From: Oscillospiraceae bacterium
Lineage (GTDB): Bacteria > Bacillota > Clostridia > Oscillospirales > Ruminococcaceae
NCBI GenBank assembly: GCA_015067145.1
Contig: SVNA01000001.1
Span: 1 to 64,000, forward strand
Direction: 5' to 3'
Length of the DNA: 64,000 bases
Shown here: in pieces, positions 17,628-27,392 of the stretch
How the letters are laid out: each line of letters starts with the position of its first letter
Numbering within the stretch: the first letter of the stretch is position 1
Notes under the pieces: generated by a model
What the model was told of the DNA's origin: nothing
What the model saw: only the letters and a program-made list of their open reading frames with translations
Databases searched by the model: none
Translations under genes and position numbers: made by a program

Positions 17628-19151
17628 TTATTTACCTAGACTATTTTTTATTGTTACAAAAATTTGTTTTTGTTCTTTTGTTCTGCCGTATACAAATAAA
17701 ATTAAAAGCATAATTATTAATTCACAACATATACCAGAAGCAATAAAATGAATCAAAGGATTTGTAATTACAATAAGCTTAACAATATTATTGCAAACAA
17801 CATAGATAATTAAAGTAACAATAATATAAATTATATTTTTTAACCAATATCTAATGTAGCTATACCTACTTAATTTAAAACAAGCCGAATATACGATATA
17901 ACTTCTGCCAAACCAAAAAATAATCTGGCTTATAACCGTACCAGTTAAAACACCGGAGATACCTACTATCTGCACAAGAATAATTGAGGTAACGATATTT
18001 GATATAGCACCTAAAATATCAATATTTCTTGCCTGTTTAAACATACCATATCCATTTATATAGTCAGAAGTAGAACTATGTACAATATGTATGTATAGGT
18101 CAATCAATAATAAAACAATTATGGATTGATTCATTATCATATCTGAACCTACCCACATAGTAATAAATTCATCTATTAATATTGAAACCGGAACAACAAC
18201 CATAATTGCTATAATATAGCGTATATGTGAGTATAGTAAAAAGCTTTCTTCTACCTTTTCTGTATCATCTTCATCAACAATATAATTGCCTATTATAGGT
18301 ATCATAGGGGATAATACGCTAAATATTAAACTTTTTAAACTTACAATAATTGTTGTATAGTTGGCCAAAAAACCCACTTTAATTGTGCTGGTGAAAATCG
18401 AAACTACCAAATTATCTGTTGAAGAATATATATATCCCGCAATTTTGCCAATAAAAATATTTTTTACATTACCAAAAATCTCTTTAAGTTTTCGTTTATC
18501 AATAGTTGATGAACAAAAATATGAATAATGTTTATTACAATATATATGTACCAAAATATTAGATGCATATACCTGAATAATTTTAAGAGCAAGATATATT
18601 ATATAATTTTTAACGTATATTATTGCTGCACATTGTAATATATTGAATACTATATTAATTATCAAATCATATGTTTTTGAAATATATTCTTTCTGGTCTG
18701 CATACAATAAAGTTCTTTTATATGCAAGAAAATATGTGCATGTAGAGGCACCTGATTGTAACAAGAAATAAATATATATTAAATTTGTTATTTCAATACC
18801 ATTTATAATATATTTTAACAAAGGTAAAGCTAAAAAAGATGAAACTATAAAGAATATCCCGATACATCTATATATTAATCTAAGAATATTCATTATTGAA
18901 TTTACTTCTTCAGTGTTTCCATCGTGTAATGGTTTATACAGACTGAAAATTATTGCACTTTGAAATCCCAGTTCAGCCAAAGAAAGTGTATTCAATATAG
19001 ACAGAAAGGTACTGTTGAGTGCCATCAGTTCTATACCTATATAATTTATAAATAAACTTCTTGTAACAAAAGTAAACAGTATATTTGTTCCTTGGCTGAC
19101 AAGTCCCATTATACTGTTTTTAGCAATTATTGCTTTTTTGTTCATTAACAA
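17628..19151 (-). CDS. polysaccharide/oligosaccharide flippase (Wzx-like)
   Basis: About 12 TM helices, MNKKAIIAKNSIMGLVSQGTNILFTFVTRSLFINYIG start typical of PST/MOP flippases. Confidence 0.85.
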   Translation of the reverse strand: MLMNKKAIIAKNSIMGLVSQGTNILFTFVTRSLFINYIGIELMALNSTFLSILNTLSLAELGFQSAIIFSLYKPLHDGNTEEVNSIMNILRLIYRCIGIFFIVSSFLALPLLKYIINGIEITNLIYIYFLLQSGASTCTYFLAYKRTLLYADQKEYISKTYDLIINIVFNILQCAAIIYVKNYIIYLALKIIQVYASNILVHIYCNKHYSYFCSSTIDKRKLKEIFGNVKNIFIGKIAGYIYSSTDNLVVSIFTSTIKVGFLANYTTIIVSLKSLIFSVLSPMIPIIGNYIVDEDDTEKVEESFLLYSHIRYIIAIMVVVPVSILIDEFITMWVGSDMIMNQSIIVLLLIDLYIHIVHSSTSDYINGYGMFKQARNIDILGAISNIVTSIILVQIVGISGVLTGTVISQIIFWFGRSYIVYSACFKLSRYSYIRYWLKNIIYIIVTLIIYVVCNNIVKLIVITNPLIHFIASGICCELIIMLLILFVYGRTKEQKQIFVTIKNSLGK

Positions 19152-19159
19152 TACCTTTC

Positions 19160-19969
19160 TTATAAAATATTATCCCAGTTTCTAGAGTTATATCTTTTTT
19201 TGTAATCCTTTAATTTTATGTAAAGTTTTTCTGGAATTAATTTTCTGCTAAATTTTTTAATCTCATTTTTTCTTATTAAATTATTATATTCTGTTTCTGA
19301 AATTAAATTATATTTATATCTAATATCATATGCTTCATCAATTAAATCAAATGCTTTTCTATCACTTATTCCACCTAAATTAAAATATGATATCACTTGA
19401 TTGATTTTTTTAAAGGATTTTTCATTTAAATATGCTTTTAAAGTAAAATCGTAGTCTGCACATATTTTATATGCTGTATCATATCTATAATTTTTCATAA
19501 GAATTGTTTTTATAAACATAGCTTGATGGCAAATCACCATTCTATTTTTCAAAGCATCAAGCTGATCATCATTTACAGATTTATTTATATTTTGTTTATT
19601 TTGATAGTATACAGCTATATCTCCATATAAAATATCAATGTCATTTTCATTTTTATTAACATTAGAAATAACAAAACCATCATATAACATGTCGCCAGCA
19701 TTCAAAAATATTACTCTGTTACCAGATGCAAGATCTGTAGCTATATTCATCGCATCATATATTCCATTATCTTTTTCAGAAACATATATAAATCTAAGAT
19801 TTTTTTCTAGTTGTAAACGATACTTTTCGATTATTTCATTTGTATTATCTGTAGATTTTCCGTCTTTAATTATATATTCTATATCTGCATTTTTCTGCAT
19901 CAACACAGACTTTATTGTTTTTTCCAAGTTATCTGCTGCATTATAGCAAACCGTTATAATTGTTATCAT
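19160..19969 (-). CDS. glycosyltransferase family 2
   Basis: ITIITVCYNAADNLEKTIKSVL, KDGKSTDNT, SEKDNGIYDAMN, CHQAMFIK. Confidence 0.9.
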   Translation of the reverse strand: MITIITVCYNAADNLEKTIKSVLMQKNADIEYIIKDGKSTDNTNEIIEKYRLQLEKNLRFIYVSEKDNGIYDAMNIATDLASGNRVIFLNAGDMLYDGFVISNVNKNENDIDILYGDIAVYYQNKQNINKSVNDDQLDALKNRMVICHQAMFIKTILMKNYRYDTAYKICADYDFTLKAYLNEKSFKKINQVISYFNLGGISDRKAFDLIDEAYDIRYKYNLISETEYNNLIRKNEIKKFSRKLIPEKLYIKLKDYKKRYNSRNWDNIL

Positions 19970-20017
19970 TTATTTTCTCCTAGGATACGATTTTATCAAT
20001 TTAAAATATTTTTACTA

Positions 20018-21106
20018 TCAGACTCCTCTACCACCATTTAATAACGAAAAGATTTTCGGGAAATATCTGGTTAAAACTAATGCTGCTATAAAAATTACTA
20101 TCAACGTTAATATTGTACCACCATAAAAATTTATAAGATAGCTTATTAGATTCGTTGGTAATATTATAGAAAATATTTTATTAAAGATCTGTTGAACCGG
20201 TTTATGCATTGAGTATATATAAAATGAATATTTCATATAACTTCTAATATTCATTCTTCTGGAAAAATCCATAAAAATCCAAAAAGAACACATACCCAAT
20301 GTTCTGAAAACAAATGTAATAATTTTATATGTATAATTATTAAAATATAATAGTGTAATTGAGATTAAAAATAATGCTAAACTGCTAAGAATATAATGAT
20401 TATTATACTTATAATTCACAAAATTTGGATAATATATAGCAACAAATGCACCTAATGCGAAATAAAATATACTGTTAAAAGTGGTAAGCAAATTCAATAC
20501 ATTAGATGGATATGTAATGTTTGAGATTATAATCAAACTTATCATAAATATTATTGATAAGTTTTTGTTTTTTAACAAACAATATAATAGCGGTGAAGTG
20601 ATAACGTATATAAGCAAAATAAATACATACCAATATACTTCGTTGTATTTATAATAAAATATTCCAGCTAAAATATTAGTAATTGTAATTGAAGTATCAA
20701 CATTACCTGAAGTTAACCCTAATTTCCCTATTGTAATAAAAAAGATACACCATATACTGTTCCAACAAATAAATGGAATAAACAGGGTTTTAAATCTTGA
20801 TTTAAGTTTAGAATAATACCAAGACTTTAAACCTGCTAAGGAAACCAAGTTACAAATATTTTTAAACAATAAAAAACCTGATATTGTAAAAAACATAGGC
20901 ATTACAATATTAGTCGCCCATTTCCCTGATGCTTCAACAAAAAAATGAACAATATTCTCAAACTTAGTTGTAGCAACAAATCCTAAATAATTAAAAGAAT
21001 GATCTAAAACAATTATTATCGAAGCTATAAACTGTACAAATATAATTTTATTGCTTGTATCTTTACTAATTAAAAATGTATTACTTATTGATTCACATTT
21101 TTTCAT
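20018..21106 (-). CDS. acyltransferase-3 family membrane protein
   Basis: IIFVQFIASIIIVLDHS, PMFFTISGFLLFK, YWYVFILLIYVITSPLL; start taken at internal ATG 21106. Confidence 0.85.
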   Translation of the reverse strand: MKKCESISNTFLISKDTSNKIIFVQFIASIIIVLDHSFNYLGFVATTKFENIVHFFVEASGKWATNIVMPMFFTISGFLLFKNICNLVSLAGLKSWYYSKLKSRFKTLFIPFICWNSIWCIFFITIGKLGLTSGNVDTSITITNILAGIFYYKYNEVYWYVFILLIYVITSPLLYCLLKNKNLSIIFMISLIIISNITYPSNVLNLLTTFNSIFYFALGAFVAIYYPNFVNYKYNNHYILSSLALFLISITLLYFNNYTYKIITFVFRTLGMCSFWIFMDFSRRMNIRSYMKYSFYIYSMHKPVQQIFNKIFSIILPTNLISYLINFYGGTILTLIVIFIAALVLTRYFPKIFSLLNGGRGV

Positions 21107-22188
21107 TATAATATTTCTTTCCACTTTTTCAGAATAAATTCATTTTCCAATTCCATGTGGTTAACTGTAGAATTATCGGAAAATACTTTTCTTTTTTCGG
21201 TGTTTTCAATAAGCTCAGCTATTTTGCTTGCCATCTTTTCAATATCAAACGGCTTAACAAGATATCCGTTTATTCCATCAACTATAATATCAGATGGTCC
21301 GCATGGAATATCAAAACTTATAACCGGCAATCCTGCTTTTTGAGCTTCAATCATAACCATACCCATCCCCTCTTGACGAGATGTTAGGACGAACATACTA
21401 TATTCAGAATATTTATTATTGATATCCGATGAATAACCTTTTAAATGAACATTGTTTTCGAGATTTAATTCTTTAATTTTGGTTTCAAGATTTAATCTCT
21501 CTGTTCCTTCACCGTAAATATCCCAGGACCATTCAGGATATATGTCAAATACTTTTCTGGCAATATCCATAAGCATATCAAACCCTTTTATATGAGCTAA
21601 ATATCCTACACTTATTATCTTCTTAGTATTTGAGTTATACTCATTTGTTCTTGCAGGATATTTACCAACATTATAAATCTGATATACCGGTGTATTTTTT
21701 TTGTAATTTATGTATTGATTAAAATCTTTTTTTGTAATCGTAACTATATTTTTAAAATATTTAATTGCTATTCGTTTTCCTATCCATTCCAGTCTGAATT
21801 TAGGACCAGCAAAAAAATTTAAATGTTCCCATGCAATAAATTTTGTCTTCGTTTTAGTAATAAGACCAGCTACGTAAAAAGGAATTACAAATTCCATACC
21901 TGAAATTATTATTGTATCAAAATTATGTTTATTAAAAAATTTTATCAATTCAGGTATTGCTGAAAATATTACGGTTTTTCTGGCATTGTCATTTATATTT
22001 AAAGTTAACAACTCAATATTGTCTGGCATATACTCAAAAAAAATATCTTTTTTTGTTATTTCTTTAATTGACAGAACAGATATTTTATAATTATTATCAC
22101 ATCTTAATTCACGGATTAAATTGAGAACTACCTTTACTATGCCACTTTTTATATCTGTACTTCCTATTGTAAAGCATATTCTTTTCAT
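21106..22188 (-). CDS. glycosyltransferase family 4
   Basis: GIVKVVLNLIREL N-terminus, ISVGYLAHIKGFDMLMDIA, TSRQEGMGMVMIEAQKAGLPVISFDIPCGPSDII. Confidence 0.9.
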   Translation of the reverse strand: MKRICFTIGSTDIKSGIVKVVLNLIRELRCDNNYKISVLSIKEITKKDIFFEYMPDNIELLTLNINDNARKTVIFSAIPELIKFFNKHNFDTIIISGMEFVIPFYVAGLITKTKTKFIAWEHLNFFAGPKFRLEWIGKRIAIKYFKNIVTITKKDFNQYINYKKNTPVYQIYNVGKYPARTNEYNSNTKKIISVGYLAHIKGFDMLMDIARKVFDIYPEWSWDIYGEGTERLNLETKIKELNLENNVHLKGYSSDINNKYSEYSMFVLTSRQEGMGMVMIEAQKAGLPVISFDIPCGPSDIIVDGINGYLVKPFDIEKMASKIAELIENTEKRKVFSDNSTVNHMELENEFILKKWKEIL

Positions 22189-22239
22189 GTTTTATCCAAT
22201 CCATCTTTTCAATTTTGTTCGTAAAGTAATTAAAATATA

Positions 22240-22923
22240 TCATTTATTTGAAATACATCCATATTTTTTCCAAATTTTAAATGTTTCTAAACGCGAATTA
22301 ATATTGGATGACATACCACCTAATGTGAAATCGGAGACTACTTCTGGAATTGGTGTAAATACAACTTCTGTATCCTTTTTCATTCTTAACATAAAATCAT
22401 AATCACTGGATGCTTTGTACTCAAGGCTAAATGCACCTTTATCGTCGTATAATTTTTTTGTAACAAAGCATGTTGGATGATTGATCATCTCTTCTTCCAA
22501 AAAATCATGATGATTAAATACAATGGACCTTAATTTTCCATCTTCTGTATAATTATTTTGCATACCATAAATAATTTCATATTTATTTCCGGAATATGCC
22601 GCATTAATTTTTTCTAAAGCATAATTTTCATAATAATCATCGCTGTTGATCATTCCTATCAAATCACCTTTTGCCAATGAAATACCTTTATTCATTGCAT
22701 CATATATTCCGTTATCTTTTTCCGATACAATCCTCATTTTACCGTCGAATAAAGGCTCATATTTTTTTACAATATTCAATGTGTTATCTGTAGACACACC
22801 ATCAATAATTATATATTCATAATTATCATAGGTTTGATTTAAAACACTTTTTATTGTTCGTTCTATTGTTTTTTCACTGTTAAAACATACTGTAATTATT
22901 GTAATAAAAATATTATTATTCAT
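22240..22923 (-). CDS. glycosyltransferase family 2
   Basis: FITIITVCFNSEKTIERTIKSVLNQTYDNYEYIIIDGVSTDNT, NSDDYY. Confidence 0.92.
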   Translation of the reverse strand: MNNNIFITIITVCFNSEKTIERTIKSVLNQTYDNYEYIIIDGVSTDNTLNIVKKYEPLFDGKMRIVSEKDNGIYDAMNKGISLAKGDLIGMINSDDYYENYALEKINAAYSGNKYEIIYGMQNNYTEDGKLRSIVFNHHDFLEEEMINHPTCFVTKKLYDDKGAFSLEYKASSDYDFMLRMKKDTEVVFTPIPEVVSDFTLGGMSSNINSRLETFKIWKKYGCISNK

Positions 22924-22927
22924 AAAT

Positions 22928-24010
22928 TTATATCAAAAATTCCTCTACAGATTTATCCCAACTAAATTCTTTAAGAATTCTCTCTTTACCTGCTATACCC
23001 ATCAATTTATCAACTGAGACAATTTTTTCGGACATTTCTGCAACAGTATTACACAGGTACCCTGTAATAGTGTCATTTATTATTTCATCTGGGCCCGGTG
23101 CATGTATAGCAACAACAGGACATTCCTGATACATTGCTTCAAGAATACTCATACCAAATATTTCTTTATCATTAAAATTCACAAAACAATCCGCTGTCTT
23201 ATAATACTTATGAATTTCTTTGTTTGGTATTTTTTCAATATATGTTACTCTTTTGCTTATTTTTTCATCCCTGCTAATAATATTAATCAGCTGCGATTGC
23301 ATTTCTCCAGTACCGATAATAACAAGATAATAATTATCACTTAACTTGTTCAAAATTTCCAATGCACATAATGGTCGTTTATATTCCGACAGTCTACCTA
23401 CAAAAAGAACAATTTTTTTATCTTTTGGCAAATCAAGCTTTTCTCTTAACTCAAGCTTATCTTCATTTATTTCCGGAATAACTGACAAATCCAAACCGAC
23501 GGGAACAACTGTCGCGTTGTTGACACCTTTAGCTTTTAACTGTGACAAAACAGCTTGTGTTTTTACAAAAGTACGTGTTTTTTTAAAACACTTTATATTT
23601 CGTCTTGAAAAATAATCCAATATAAATTTTTTTAATATATTTGTACTGTCACTATAAAGTGTACCTACATAATTATAAAAACTGATATTATGCTTTTTAC
23701 AAAATTTCATAACATATGGAGCATATATCTGATTATCTGAATCCAGATGTACCAAATCAAATTTTTCTTTTATAAGAAAATCAATGTTATAAAATGAATG
23801 CACTCCAAAAGCTTTTGCTGGGATATACATAACTGTAATCTGCTCGGACAGTATTATTCTTTGCTCTGAATCAATATCTTTTTGGGGATATACAATCAAT
23901 ACAGTATTCCCTTGTCTAGCATATGCTTTTGCAATTCCAACTTCTTGACTGTTATAAAATCCAAGCTTACCGGAATTTCCGCAATAAAGTTCCAAAATAG
24001 CAATTTTCAA
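22928..24010 (-). CDS. glycosyltransferase family 4
   Basis: KKIVLFVGRLSEYKRPLCALEIL, CFVNFNDKEIFGMSILEAMYQECPVVAIHAPGPDEII. Confidence 0.9.
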   Translation of the reverse strand: MKIAILELYCGNSGKLGFYNSQEVGIAKAYARQGNTVLIVYPQKDIDSEQRIILSEQITVMYIPAKAFGVHSFYNIDFLIKEKFDLVHLDSDNQIYAPYVMKFCKKHNISFYNYVGTLYSDSTNILKKFILDYFSRRNIKCFKKTRTFVKTQAVLSQLKAKGVNNATVVPVGLDLSVIPEINEDKLELREKLDLPKDKKIVLFVGRLSEYKRPLCALEILNKLSDNYYLVIIGTGEMQSQLINIISRDEKISKRVTYIEKIPNKEIHKYYKTADCFVNFNDKEIFGMSILEAMYQECPVVAIHAPGPDEIINDTITGYLCNTVAEMSEKIVSVDKLMGIAGKERILKEFSWDKSVEEFLI

Positions 24011-24029
24011 AATTATTCTCCCAACTTAG

Positions 24030-25043
24030 TTATAAATATCTGTCAAGTTTATCAAGATTTATAATATCAGAAAAAGACTGCACCTTAAATGCAGCAAAAT
24101 GTTTTTGTAAAAAACCAACAACAGGATTACTGCTTCGAACAATTCCTCTTACTTCATATGACATATTATATTTACTGATAAGCATTTCACGTATTTTTTC
24201 AATTTCCATCAAATACGGAATATAAATTTCATATTTAAGTTTTTTGTTTTTTGTTTGAGATTTAATATTGACTTTTCTGCCCGGCATATATCTTATATTC
24301 TGAAAATGATAAAAGACCAATGGAAATTTATTTTCATCTGATGTTTCCAGAATTATATTATTATTTTCGCTTTTTTTAAGTGTATACTGTTCAAGGTTCC
24401 ATGGTGCAACACCACCACCAAGGTGCTGAAGCTCATGTACTTTATCAAAATCTCTGGTCCATGTATTAAGATATTTCTGGTCGCCCATTCTGGCAGGATC
24501 CGGAATATCATAACACCATTCATAGCACTTATCCTTCCACCATGTCAGAACTTTTCTGGCGTTTTCATTGTTCCTGAAATAGTTGAACTGTACACAATAT
24601 TTACCGTTTCGTTCTTCCAGTTTTCTCCCATATTCATTGTCTTTAAACCTGTGTTCGACAATGGTAACATCAGCATCAGCAGAACATATTTCATCAAATA
24701 ATTGCTGTGGATCCGAATAGAAATATAAATCCGAATCAAGATACGTGCAACTGTCAACATTATATTTATCAAGCACATATTCAATTACAACAGATGTACA
24801 CGTCCAGCAGTATTCAGCTTTTGAACGCTCAGCTTTCTTTTCAAGCAAAGCCTCTGTTTCAAAAGCACTGTGATGTATTATTTCTGCGTGCTTTAAATAC
24901 ATATCTGTGAGAACTTCATATGATTTATCATCAAAACAAAATATATACAATGTAAAATCATCACTCACTTTTTCAAGTGAATTATATAAAGCCAAACCTT
25001 TATCAAGATAGTAGCTGTCAAATAATGTGCAAAAAGAAATCAT
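24030..25043 (-). CDS. GT8-like nucleotide-sugar glycosyltransferase
   Basis: FCTLFDSYYLDKGLALYNSLEK, TYLDSDLYFYSD (DxD-like), GDQKYLNTW, HLGGGVAPWN. Confidence 0.7.
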   Translation of the reverse strand: MISFCTLFDSYYLDKGLALYNSLEKVSDDFTLYIFCFDDKSYEVLTDMYLKHAEIIHHSAFETEALLEKKAERSKAEYCWTCTSVVIEYVLDKYNVDSCTYLDSDLYFYSDPQQLFDEICSADADVTIVEHRFKDNEYGRKLEERNGKYCVQFNYFRNNENARKVLTWWKDKCYEWCYDIPDPARMGDQKYLNTWTRDFDKVHELQHLGGGVAPWNLEQYTLKKSENNNIILETSDENKFPLVFYHFQNIRYMPGRKVNIKSQTKNKKLKYEIYIPYLMEIEKIREMLISKYNMSYEVRGIVRSSNPVVGFLQKHFAAFKVQSFSDIINLDKLDRYL

Positions 25044-25046
25044 TCT

Positions 25047-25454
25047 TTATAAAACCTCTTTAAGATAATCATCATAATTTCTGATATATTCCTTGCCATC
25101 GTAATGTGTACTTGCCAAAACCAACAGCACTGAATCTGATGAAAAATCGTACATATCTTTCCATATCATTTTGGGAATATATACCCCCATCATAGGCTTG
25201 TTTAGTTCAACAATAAACTCAGATTTGCCATCAGTTATACGTACTTTGCTCTGCCCGGCAACATTAATAAGAACAAACTCTGATTCTCTGTTTGCGTGCT
25301 GGCCTCTGACAACAGTGGAGTCTGATTCATAAATATAGAATACACGCTTTATCTCAAAAGGTATATTTTTATTGCCTTCTATAACTACAAGCTTACCTCT
25401 CTCGTCGCCTAAATCTTTAAATTGTAGTACAGGGCATTTTTCCTGTAAAGTCAT
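25047..25454 (-). CDS. sugar 3,4-ketoisomerase, FdtA/QdtA-type cupin
   Basis: FKDLGDERGKLVVIE, RVFYIYESDSTVVRGQHANRES, DYSSDSVLLVLAS-like DFSSDSVLLVLASTHYDGKEYIRNYDDYL. Confidence 0.85.
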   Translation of the reverse strand: MTLQEKCPVLQFKDLGDERGKLVVIEGNKNIPFEIKRVFYIYESDSTVVRGQHANRESEFVLINVAGQSKVRITDGKSEFIVELNKPMMGVYIPKMIWKDMYDFSSDSVLLVLASTHYDGKEYIRNYDDYLKEVL

Positions 25455-25474
25455 AACAATCTCCTTAAGTTGTA

Positions 25475-26569
25475 TTAACTAAACTCATTAATAGCTTTAA
25501 TAACAAAATCCTGTTCTTCTTTTGTCATCCCATTATACATTGGTATAGATAAAACAGTTTTAGCATAATGTTCTGTAATAGGCAAAAATCCTTCCTTATG
25601 CCCCAAATATTTATAGGCTTCTGCTAAATGAGGTGGAATAGGATAATGAATTATTGTGCCTATTCCAAAATTGTTTAGATAGTCTATAAGTCTGTCACGT
25701 TCCTCACACCTTATAACATATTGATGCCACACACAGGTTGCATCTTCTGCAAGTTTAGGAAGTATAATCTTGTCATTTTTTATTTCTTCAGAATATCTTT
25801 TTGCTATAGCAATTTTTTCGTCTGTCATTTCATCGATATGATTCAATCGCACCCTTAGCATACCTGCCTGTAATTCGTCAAGTCTGGAATTCGCTCCAAC
25901 AACTTTGTTATGATATCTTTTCTCACTTCCATAGTTTCTGAAAACTCTGAAATCATTCGCAAGTTTTTCATCGTTGACTACTACTGCACCTGCATCTCCA
26001 AACGCACCAATATTTTTAGACGGATAAAATGAAAAGCAGCCTACATCACCAAAAGTACCTGTCATTTGCCCGTTAAAACATGCACCATGTGACTGAGCAC
26101 AATCTTCTACAAGCTTAAGTTTGTATTTTTTACATAATTCTACAATCTTATCCATTCTGGATGCCATACCATAAAGATGAACAACGAGAATAGCTTTTGT
26201 TCTTTCTGTTATATGTGATTCTATTTTCTCTACATCTATACCATAATTCTCATCAGGTTCTACAAAAACGGGAGTTGCTCCATTCATTGTGATACCCATA
26301 ACACTGGCTATATATGTATTTCCCTGAACAATAACTTCATCGCCTTTACCGATATTCAGAAGCCTGAAAGCTATCCAAAGAGCATCAAGACCGTTTGCAA
26401 GACCAACGCAGTGTTTTGCACCAGTATATTCGGCAAATTCCTGTTCAAAAGCAGAAACCTCTTTACCTAAAATATACCAACCTGAGCGAAGCACTTCCAG
26501 TGCCTTCTGCTCAAATTCCTGCTGATATGCGTAGAAGCCTCTGTCCATTCTGTTTGGCATTATATTCAT
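25475..26569 (-). CDS. DegT/DnrJ/EryC1/StrS sugar aminotransferase (FdtB-like)
   Basis: LRSGWYILGKEVSAFEQEFAEYTGAKHCVGLANGLDAL, EDCAQSHGA, GCFSFYPSKNIGAFGDAG; start at internal ATG 26569. Confidence 0.9.
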   Translation of the reverse strand: MNIMPNRMDRGFYAYQQEFEQKALEVLRSGWYILGKEVSAFEQEFAEYTGAKHCVGLANGLDALWIAFRLLNIGKGDEVIVQGNTYIASVMGITMNGATPVFVEPDENYGIDVEKIESHITERTKAILVVHLYGMASRMDKIVELCKKYKLKLVEDCAQSHGACFNGQMTGTFGDVGCFSFYPSKNIGAFGDAGAVVVNDEKLANDFRVFRNYGSEKRYHNKVVGANSRLDELQAGMLRVRLNHIDEMTDEKIAIAKRYSEEIKNDKIILPKLAEDATCVWHQYVIRCEERDRLIDYLNNFGIGTIIHYPIPPHLAEAYKYLGHKEGFLPITEHYAKTVLSIPMYNGMTKEEQDFVIKAINEFS

Positions 26570-26607
26570 AAATTTTCCTCTCAAATTTTAAATATGAAAA
26601 TCTGAAA

Positions 26608-27360
26608 CTATTTTCCATTAATTATTGCATGCCAGATAAATTTTGTATTTGTCACAAAATATCTTTTGAATAACCTTTTAGGTTCCTGCATCAATCTATA
26701 AAACCATTCCAGATTTAATTTTTGCATCCACACAGGTGCTCTTTTTATGTTGTCTGCAAAATAATCAAAACCCGCACCTACACCAACCATAAAACCATTC
26801 AGTTTTTCTTTATGATTGGCCATCCAGATTTCCTGCTTTGGTGCACCAAGTCCTATCCATATAAAATCGGCGTTCGAATTGTTGATGACCTGAACAATCG
26901 CGTTGTCCTCTTCTTCACTCAATTTCCTGAAAGGTGGACTGTACATACCGGATATTTGTATTGACGGATATTTATTTTTTAACTTTATTTCAAGTTTTTT
27001 CAATGTTTCTTCTGTAGAACCATAAAAATAATGCCGGTATCCATATTCTTCTGAAATTCTGAATATCTCTGCCATATAGTCAGGACCTGTAGTTCTACTC
27101 ATATCTGCAAATCCACGATTACGGCCTACAGAACTTAACGGTCCACCATCAGGTATAGCCATTATAGCTCCGTTTTGTATATCACAGTAATCCTTGTCTT
27201 CATATGACATTACAGTTGTATGTACATTCGATACACAAAGATAGTTACCAGAAAGTTCATCTATATTATCAACAGTAAAATCAATAAGCCAATCCATATT
27301 TATTGCGGCTATATTTACGCCCATAATATTACATGTTGGAATGCTGTTTTTATCTATCAA
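26608..27360 (-). CDS. WecG/TagA/CpsF family glycosyltransferase (GT26)
   Basis: AIPDGGPLSSVGR, RTTGPDYMAEIF, YFYGSTEETL, WIGLGAPKQEIWMA, VGAGFDYFAD. Confidence 0.93.
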   Translation of the reverse strand: MIDKNSIPTCNIMGVNIAAINMDWLIDFTVDNIDELSGNYLCVSNVHTTVMSYEDKDYCDIQNGAIMAIPDGGPLSSVGRNRGFADMSRTTGPDYMAEIFRISEEYGYRHYFYGSTEETLKKLEIKLKNKYPSIQISGMYSPPFRKLSEEEDNAIVQVINNSNADFIWIGLGAPKQEIWMANHKEKLNGFMVGVGAGFDYFADNIKRAPVWMQKLNLEWFYRLMQEPKRLFKRYFVTNTKFIWHAIINGK

Positions 27361-27392
27361 CCTTAAAATCTCCCAAAAAAATCAATACAAAA

